Positions 58,301-64,000 of a stretch of 64,000 nucleotides of DNA are shown one piece after another. Both the position numbers and the translations under genes were made by a program. Position 1 is the stretch's first letter. Every line of letters begins with the position of its first letter. The stretch comes from Medicago truncatula (Eukaryota > Streptophyta > Magnoliopsida > Fabales > Fabaceae), in contig NC_053049.1 of assembly GCF_003473485.1 (NCBI RefSeq), positions 6,510,001 through 6,574,000 on the forward strand, given 5' to 3'. The notes under the pieces were generated by a model that worked only from the letters and a program-made list of their open reading frames with translations, did not search any database and was not told the origin of the DNA.

Positions 58301-61300
58301 AATTGATAAGATAAAGATTTACTCTAGGAATGGAATGTACACCTTACCAGAATTCTAGATGGATAAATTCTATCATTCATGTCTAATCTGCGTCTCAATT
58401 CCTCTCTACCAGTAATTAATTGTTCAAGTGTTACATATTCTGCAGATAAAGGTGGCAGATAGTTTCAGGATCTTTTCAACTGTTGTTTCTGATTTAGACT
58501 CTTCCGAGAGTGCAGGTTCTTACCTTCACCGTTCATGATTTTAGTTGATATGTTTGTAATTCTTTCGGTGTTTATGTATATCATGTTGTTTATTCATATA
58601 CTTGTTCTCCATTAATTCAGTTGATGTTTGGGGGGGGGGGCTAACTACGTGTAAATTCGTAGATACCCTTTTTAACGAGCATTGGTAAATGCAATCCTTT
58701 GCTGCACTTGATTGAAATCCGTCACATGCATCTTTGAGGGTGATTTGGCATTGATTGTTTTAGGCTGTGCTTTATTTTTAGTTTCTATACAGACATCCAG
58801 AGTTGAGTTGAAAGGAACTAGGTATTTGGAAAGAGGCTTGGTAGTTAAATGGCTACGAAGTGAAAACTATCCAGAAATACATCATTATTGTAACTAGCAA
58901 TTTGAAGTAAAAGTTAAGAATGGGCATTGCTGCTCTTCACTGCCTCATCACTATTCCAGTGAAGAGTTCCCAAATGTCTGGGAGTGTAACAATAGCTGTA
59001 TTCATAATTTATTTTCCTGAACCCTCTTTTATATCCCCACAAATTCTTTCACAAAATAATCCATCTTTTTCAGGCATATTTGTTTTGTAATGAAGAGTAT
59101 AGGGTTTTGTTACCTTGCCAACAATTTCAACATTAAGTAGTATTTTATTTGCCCAAGCACTTATTCAGGAGAAACCGATCAAATTCGAATAATACAGTCC
59201 AAATAAACTCATTTTCTTTGAATCTGGAAATCTTCCTCAGATATAAGGAAACAATTCCGTTCAAGAGCCAAAGACTGTAGTCTTGATTCTTTTTCTTCGT
59301 TTCAACCGGTTTTCACTTTCTTCCAGCTTTTACAGCCTCCTGGGTGAAACCACCAGCTTTTGACACTTCTTTTCTAGGGATCTTTCCTGCAAGCGACCCC
59401 ACCTCAACAATCGTCTCCTCTAGATTGACCTTTCCACAGAATCTTTACTGCCTACATCCCCACACATGATATGTAGGGCCACCTCCTTGATATATGTTCA
59501 CATACAAATGGTCACCTTCTTCTGGCCGTCCTAACCTAGTCACTTATGGCCCCAACTGTTCACACATGTCTCTTCCACCATTGTTAGTGTCGTTCTAGGT
59601 ATCATTTATTTGTTGGTTTTGGTGTTCTAGTCACAGCTCCTCACCCGCAAGGGTCTCTCGCTTCTATTAGACCTTCCTCAAACTGACGGGTCTTAGTTTT
59701 TAGGCTTGTTCCAAGATTTGTGTTGTTGTATCTATGTCTTTTGCCCATTTTCTAGGTACAATGCAGTTGTACAAGTTTTTTGTTTTTTCTCCCACATTGT
59801 GAAATTGGCTTCTCCTATTTTGAGATTATGAACTAGTTGCTGACCTCGGCTGTACTTTAAGGTCAAGATTCACTCAGTGTCCTTTGGAAAAAAATAAGAA
59901 TCCGAGCACCGGAAAATGAAGATTTGCAAGAGATAGTCAAAGTGAGGTATCCTGATTTGGGGATTCATGCCAACAAACTCATAGGTACTGATTTACAATT
60001 TATTTAATATTTTAGTTTGACAATCCATTTTTTAATCATAAATTTTTGCTACAGACTCCTTTAATATCTTGCAACAATATAACTTTATATTTTTGGCAGA
60101 AACCTTTGATAGGGTCAGCAACTCTATTTCCATGTTTCAAGTAGCGGGATGCTCTTCTGTCAGGTTCTCATTAAGGTATTTTTTTTTTTTTGAAAACTCG
60201 GTATCTGGGCCAAGGATATTTTTAAGAGTAATTATACGCTACCTGTGCTTTTTGGTAATTTTTTATTATTAATGTGGCATTTGGTTCTCCATGGCAGGGA
60301 TCTCTTAAAATGGTGTAAAAGAATAACTGGTTTAAGGTTTTGCTTTGATGGTAGCTTGTCAGAAGAACAATGTAATTCTATATATACAGAGGTCTGTTTT
60401 TTTGGTTTTTTGGGGTTTCTTCACTTTTTTTTTTGATATATATTTCATAGATGCTTCATGTGTAGCTTGTATTATATCTCAGGCTGTTGATGTATTTGCG
60501 ACCTTCCCTGCTTCATTTGATAACCGGTTATCAATAATGAAAGAGATAGGGAAGTTGTGGAAAAGACGAGATTCTGCTGCTGAGACCTTATATCCCCTCG
60601 ACAAACCAATATATCAGGTTTTATTTATTGAAGTTTAGCCTTTACTTCATTCTTTTGCCTCATCAGTTTCTCATTTATGATGGTAAATGCAGGATTCTGT
60701 CCCAGGTTTAAAAATAGGCCGGGTTTTACTCCAGTACACAAAAACACCTGTGAGTATATTCTGTTGACAATTTTTTAAAGATGATGACATAACTTCTGCG
60801 GAATAGTCTCATTTTTCGTTGACTTCGCTTTTATTTTTCATATGCAGTCAAACGAACGCAGAATTCCATTTGTTGAGATCCGTAGTTCGTTGTTTGTATT
60901 GGAGCGTATAGCTTGCTCTGTCAAGCATAATGAACCTGTACTCTTGGTTGGAGAAACTGGTACTGGAAAGACTACACTTGTTCAAAATTTGGCTTTAAGG
61001 CTTGGTCAGAAGCTTACTGTTTTGGTCTGTTACATATTGCTCTATTATCTGCTCTGTTATTTGAAATTTCAAGGTTTTTTGAGTGTGAGACATGACGTGG
61101 TTTATATTTTTTTCACAGAACATGAGTCAGCAAAGTGATGTTGCTGACTTACTTGGAGGATTCAAGCCGGTGGATGAACAGTTTGTGTATTCCCATCTTT
61201 ATCAGGAATTTATGGCTCTGTTCGCTAGGACATTTCCTATTGAGGTATTTCTTATATTTATTTATTTATTTATTCATTTGTATTTTGTGTGTAACTGTTG

Positions 61301-64000
61301 TTAATAGCTCTATTTGTTTGTTGACGTACAGCTAAATTCAGAGGTTTCTAATCATCTAGAGAAGATTTTAAATAGCAAGAATTGGGAAAAGCTACTTAGA
61401 GGAATTCAACAAGGAGTTGGGAAGACACAACCGCTTATAAGATCCAAAAAGCGTAAAAGGCCAGAAGAACTACTCCAAGCTTGGGAGAGCTTTTATATGA
61501 AGTTTGACAATGTCTGTAAAAGTAATCTATCTTCTGGGATGCTTTTTTCATTTGTAGAAGGAAGTTTTGTTACTGCTCTTAGAAACGGTGAGTGGATTTT
61601 GCTTGATGAGGTGAATTTGGCTCCTCCGGAAACCTTGCAAAGAATAATCGGTGTTTTAGAAGGGGAAAATGGGGCATTGTGTTTAGCTGAAAGAGGGGAT
61701 ATTGATTATATACACCGTCATCCAAACTTTCGTATATTTGCTTGTATGAATCCAGCAACTGATGCAGGGAAACGGGATTTGCCATTTTCATTGAGGAGTA
61801 GATTTACTGAATATTTTGTTGATGATGTTCTGGATGATAATGATTTAAGTCTGTTTATTAGTCAGTTCATTAATAGTGGCCATATACAGCTGGTGAGTAA
61901 AATTGTGCGATTCTATAAAGAATCGAAAAAGGAATCTGAAGAGAGGCTGCAGGATGGTGCTAATCAGAAACCACAATACAGTTTAAGGTCCCTTTATCGC
62001 GCTCTAGAGTATACAAGTAAAGCAGAGAGAGAGTTTGGATTTCAGAAGGCTTTATATGATGGCTTTAGTCTATTTTTCCTCACATTGTTGGATGGGTCTA
62101 GTGCTGACTTAATGAGGCAAAAGATATTGTCTCTTTTATTGGGGGGGAATATGCCTTCAGATGTACCTTTTCACAGATATTTGAGTACCTTTAAATCTGA
62201 TGGGTATTCTGGGAACTATGTTAAAACTAAAAGTGTCCAGGAGCATCTTGGTAATTTGGCTCGAGCTGTTCTAATAAAGAGATACCCTGTTCTCTTGCAG
62301 GGACCGACGTCTAGTGGGAAAACTAGCCTTGTTCAATATCTTGCGTCCATAACTGGGCATGAGTTTGTACGAATCAATAATCACGAACACACCGATTTGC
62401 AAGAGTATCTAGGTTCTTATATAACTGATGCTAGCGGGAAGCTTGTTTTCAATGAAGGTGTTTTGGTAAAAGCGGTAAGAAATGGTTACTGGATTGTACT
62501 GGATGAGCTTAACTTGGCTCCATCTGATGTGCTGGAAGCATTGAACCGATTACTTGATGATAACAGAGAGCTTTTTGTTCCTGAACTTCAAGAAACAATT
62601 AAAGCTCATCCAAACTTCATGCTTTTTGGAACACAAAATCCACCTACACATTATGGCGGGCGAAAAATGTTGTCTCGGGCATTTCGTAACCGTTTCATAG
62701 AGATTCAAGTTGGTGAGATTCCTGACGACGAGCTGAGTAAAATATTGGGAGAGAGATGTGAAATTCCATTAAGTTACGCCTCAAAAATGGTTGAAGTAAT
62801 GAAGGAGCTTCGAATGCACAGACAGAGTAGCAGAGTCTTTGCTGGGAAACATGGATTCATAACTCCTCGAGATTTGTTTCGTTGGGCTGAACGTTACAAG
62901 AAATTTGGTAAATCTCAAGAAGACTTGGCCAAAGACGGTTATTATCTTTTGGCAGAACGGCTACGGGATGAGGATGAGAAATCTGTTGTTCAAGAAGTTC
63001 TGGAAAAACATTTTCGGGTTAAACTAAACATAGAAAATTTATATGGTCAGGTATGGTCATTTTTCTTACTGTTTAGTTGTTACTGTTTGCGTTGAGCTGC
63101 TGCTGCTTTTCCCCACTATATTGCTTCTTGATTATTGATTTGTCAGAGTAATCAATAATTTTGGAGGAAAACAATGGTCACTTTGTATATGCTTTCCTTG
63201 AATTAGCTGCACTGCGAAGTGCATACTTCCTGACTAAAGTTTATCTTTGCATGCAATAGTTCAAATTGTATCAATCCAATTGTTGTGAAATTCGCATAAA
63301 GATTCTCCATATTATTTCATTTTTCTTTCTTTTGTCATATTCATTAGTTGTTCTGTTGATTACTGGATCATGTAATTTGGATTCAAATTCAGAATACCAA
63401 TTTATTTTAATTATTACGGGCCATCAATAACCCACTTAGGTTGGCCTAGTGGTAGTGGTATTGGCTTGGGACCTAGGAGTGTGCTCCTCCTCAAGGTCTC
63501 AGGTTCAATTCTCTCTGGTGCCAATTTAGGTGGGTTAATTTAGCTTCTTCTTCTTCTTCAAAATAATTATTATGGGCCATCATGGTAATTTCTGTTGTTT
63601 TGGGACTGAGTTATTGGTTTTTACTTGAGAAATTATTCCCTTTTTTAAGATTTAAATCAGATTATTGCCTCTACAATATATATTAAAAGAATAAAGCTGA
63701 AATATGCTCAGCAAGCTTTTTTAACTGTATTTCAGATTTTGTCTGGAGAAAGCTCTTCATACAATTCAATTGTCGGTTTAGGAGGTCTGAAGAGTCTCGA
63801 AAGGTATTGGCTTATTGCTGCATTTTCTCTGTTGACCAAAATCCTTGGTTCACTATGTCCAACTGATGGTTTTGCATATGCAGTGTATTCATGACCAAAA
63901 GTATGAAGAAGCTATACTTCCTTGTGGAGCGCTGTTTTGAATTACGCGAGCCTGTGCTACTTGTTGGGGAGACGGGTGGAGGGAAGACCACTGTTTGTCA
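52321..64000 (+). CDS. MDN1: Midasin (MDN1), giant AAA+ ATPase of 60S ribosome assembly, N-terminal part
   Basis: Midasin strips assembly factors from pre-60S ribosomes. Exons: 52321-52425, 53535-53857, 54871-54937, 55021-55241, 55330-55539, 55814-55983, 56588-56697, 56793-56912, 58446-58515, 59868-59984, 60100-60175, 60298-60391, 60483-60617, 60693-60749, 60848-61024, 61119-61244, 61332-63050, 63736-63803 and 63884-64000 (open). These give ~1360 residues of a protein usually ~5000 or more. Walker A motifs: GPSGSGKS (~345) for AAA1, GETGTGKTT (~660) for AAA2, GPTSSGKTS (~1050) for AAA3, GETGGGKTT at the right edge for AAA4. Walker [11 protein letters not shown] (AAA1), [11 protein letters not shown] (~816, AAA2), [11 protein letters not shown] (AAA3). 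Exon 17 alone is 573 codons and holds most of AAA2 and the AAA3 core. Intron 1 appears to use a GC donor (AAG|GCATGG). A weak in-frame GT 36 bases on would add 12 residues. Confidence 0.95.
52480..52895. repeat. Dispersed MITE copy in MDN1 intron 1
   Basis: CATAAGCTGTTTTCAACTTA, AACAACTTATAGCTTATACG and TTTTCCCAAACAGTCACACA belong to the same family as the copies at 23.7, 27.4 and 36.2 kb. It is diverged, and the ends were not settled. Confidence 0.6.
53083..53335. mobile_element. Best-preserved copy of the dispersed MITE, MDN1 intron 1
   Basis: Ends GGCCTGTTTGGATTGACTTA and AGCTGTTTATCCAAACAAGGCC form inverted repeats of ~14 bp with small changes. Flanking 9-mers TTTATTTTT (53074) and TTTATCTTT (53336) differ at one base. 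The interior has CATAAGCCCTTGTGAGATTG and two copies of TTATAGAGATAACTTATA. The 9-bp duplication suggests Mutator-type mobilisation. Confidence 0.7.
57217..57392. mobile_element. 176-bp MITE with 9-bp target duplication, MDN1 intron 8
   Basis: Inverted ends around ATGCTAACTTGTG and CACAAGTTAACAT extend ~33 bp with few mismatches. Each arm itself contains a small palindrome (GTGCCCTCAAGGGCAC; GTGTCCTTAGGACAC). Identical 9-bp flanks TTAAATAAA lie at 57208-57216 and 57393-57401. Non-coding. Confidence 0.85.
57721..57850 (+). mobile_element. SINE (CCCACTTGGGTTGGCC family), MDN1 intron 8
   Basis: The body has an A-box-like TTGGCCTGGTGGTGTTGG, a B-box GGTTCGATTCT and a terminal A run. Imperfect 14-bp flanks (AACTCTCTTTGACC at 57707 and AACTCCCTTCGCCC at 57851) look like a worn target duplication. 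It is ~85% alike to the copy at 63427. Confidence 0.8.
63427..63564 (+). mobile_element. SINE (same family), MDN1 intron 17, with 18-bp target duplication
   Basis: Body: CCCACTTAGGTTGGCC, A-box-like GGCCTAGTGGTAGTGG, B-box GGTTCAATTCT and a CTTCTTCTTC tail. The 18-bp flanks AATTATTACGGGCCATCA (63409-63426) and AATTATTATGGGCCATCA (63565-63582) differ at one base, so the insertion is fairly young. Confidence 0.9.

Noticed and set aside
59270..59700. Possible coding segment in MDN1 intron 9 (less AT-rich than its surroundings)
   Set aside because: No frame, domain or splice pattern could be supported; possibly transposon-derived.

Overview
This window is nuclear DNA of a dicot plant. It has long AT-rich spacers, genes split into many short exons with GT/AG introns, and a dense mix of plant retrotransposons, SINEs and MITEs. 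The SINE and MITE families and the general texture look like a papilionoid legume of the Medicago/Trifolium/pea group. That is inference from memory of repeat families; no marker in the window proves the species.

Layout: 0-0.36 kb holds the 5' end of a TIR-type resistance gene on the minus strand, cut by the window edge. 0.36-9.8 kb is gene-poor: a Mutator-type MITE, two short tandem-repeat blocks, a decayed B3 transcription-factor locus, a cluster of ~0.7 kb tandem repeats and a SINE. 9.8-16.9 kb is the 19-exon gene for the E2 subunit of mitochondrial pyruvate dehydrogenase (543 aa), with LINE and Ty3/gypsy debris in its introns. 18.5-21.1 kb is TIM23 on the minus strand, with a duplicated 3' flank. 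22.6-28.8 kb is a 19-exon M1 aminopeptidase (887 aa, APM1 type). 29.6-31.6 kb is an intronless DUF761/proline-rich membrane protein gene on the minus strand. 34.0-36.8 kb is a small L18a-like membrane protein gene on the minus strand with a ~2 kb 5'-UTR intron. 37.5-38.5 kb is LINE and SINE debris. 39.4-44.2 kb is a receptor-like cytoplasmic kinase with an N-terminal USP domain. 45-51.6 kb is a transposon nest: a truncated Ty3/gypsy LTR-PBS-gag piece, a MITE, a ~1.95 kb solo LTR and a decayed L1-type LINE. 52.3-64 kb is the first ~1360 residues of Midasin (MDN1), which runs off the right edge.

The protein-coding genes are ordinary conserved genes with no operon-like link. Three of them (PDH-E2, TIM23, MDN1) carry telo-box motifs (AAACCCTAA) at or just upstream of the start codon. 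This suits co-ordinated expression in growing cells, since mitochondrial biogenesis and ribosome assembly are typical telo-box gene classes. Exon structures were built by hand from splice signals, reading phase and family similarity, and phase closes across every junction.

I found no convincing new multi-gene system. The items most worth a second look are the GC-AG introns, the TIM23 3'-flank duplication that stops at the stop codon, four fold-back MITEs with 9-bp target duplications, the tandem-repeat cluster at 5.7-7.8 kb, the GC-rich palindromic islands in the solo LTR, and the internally duplicated DUF761 protein.
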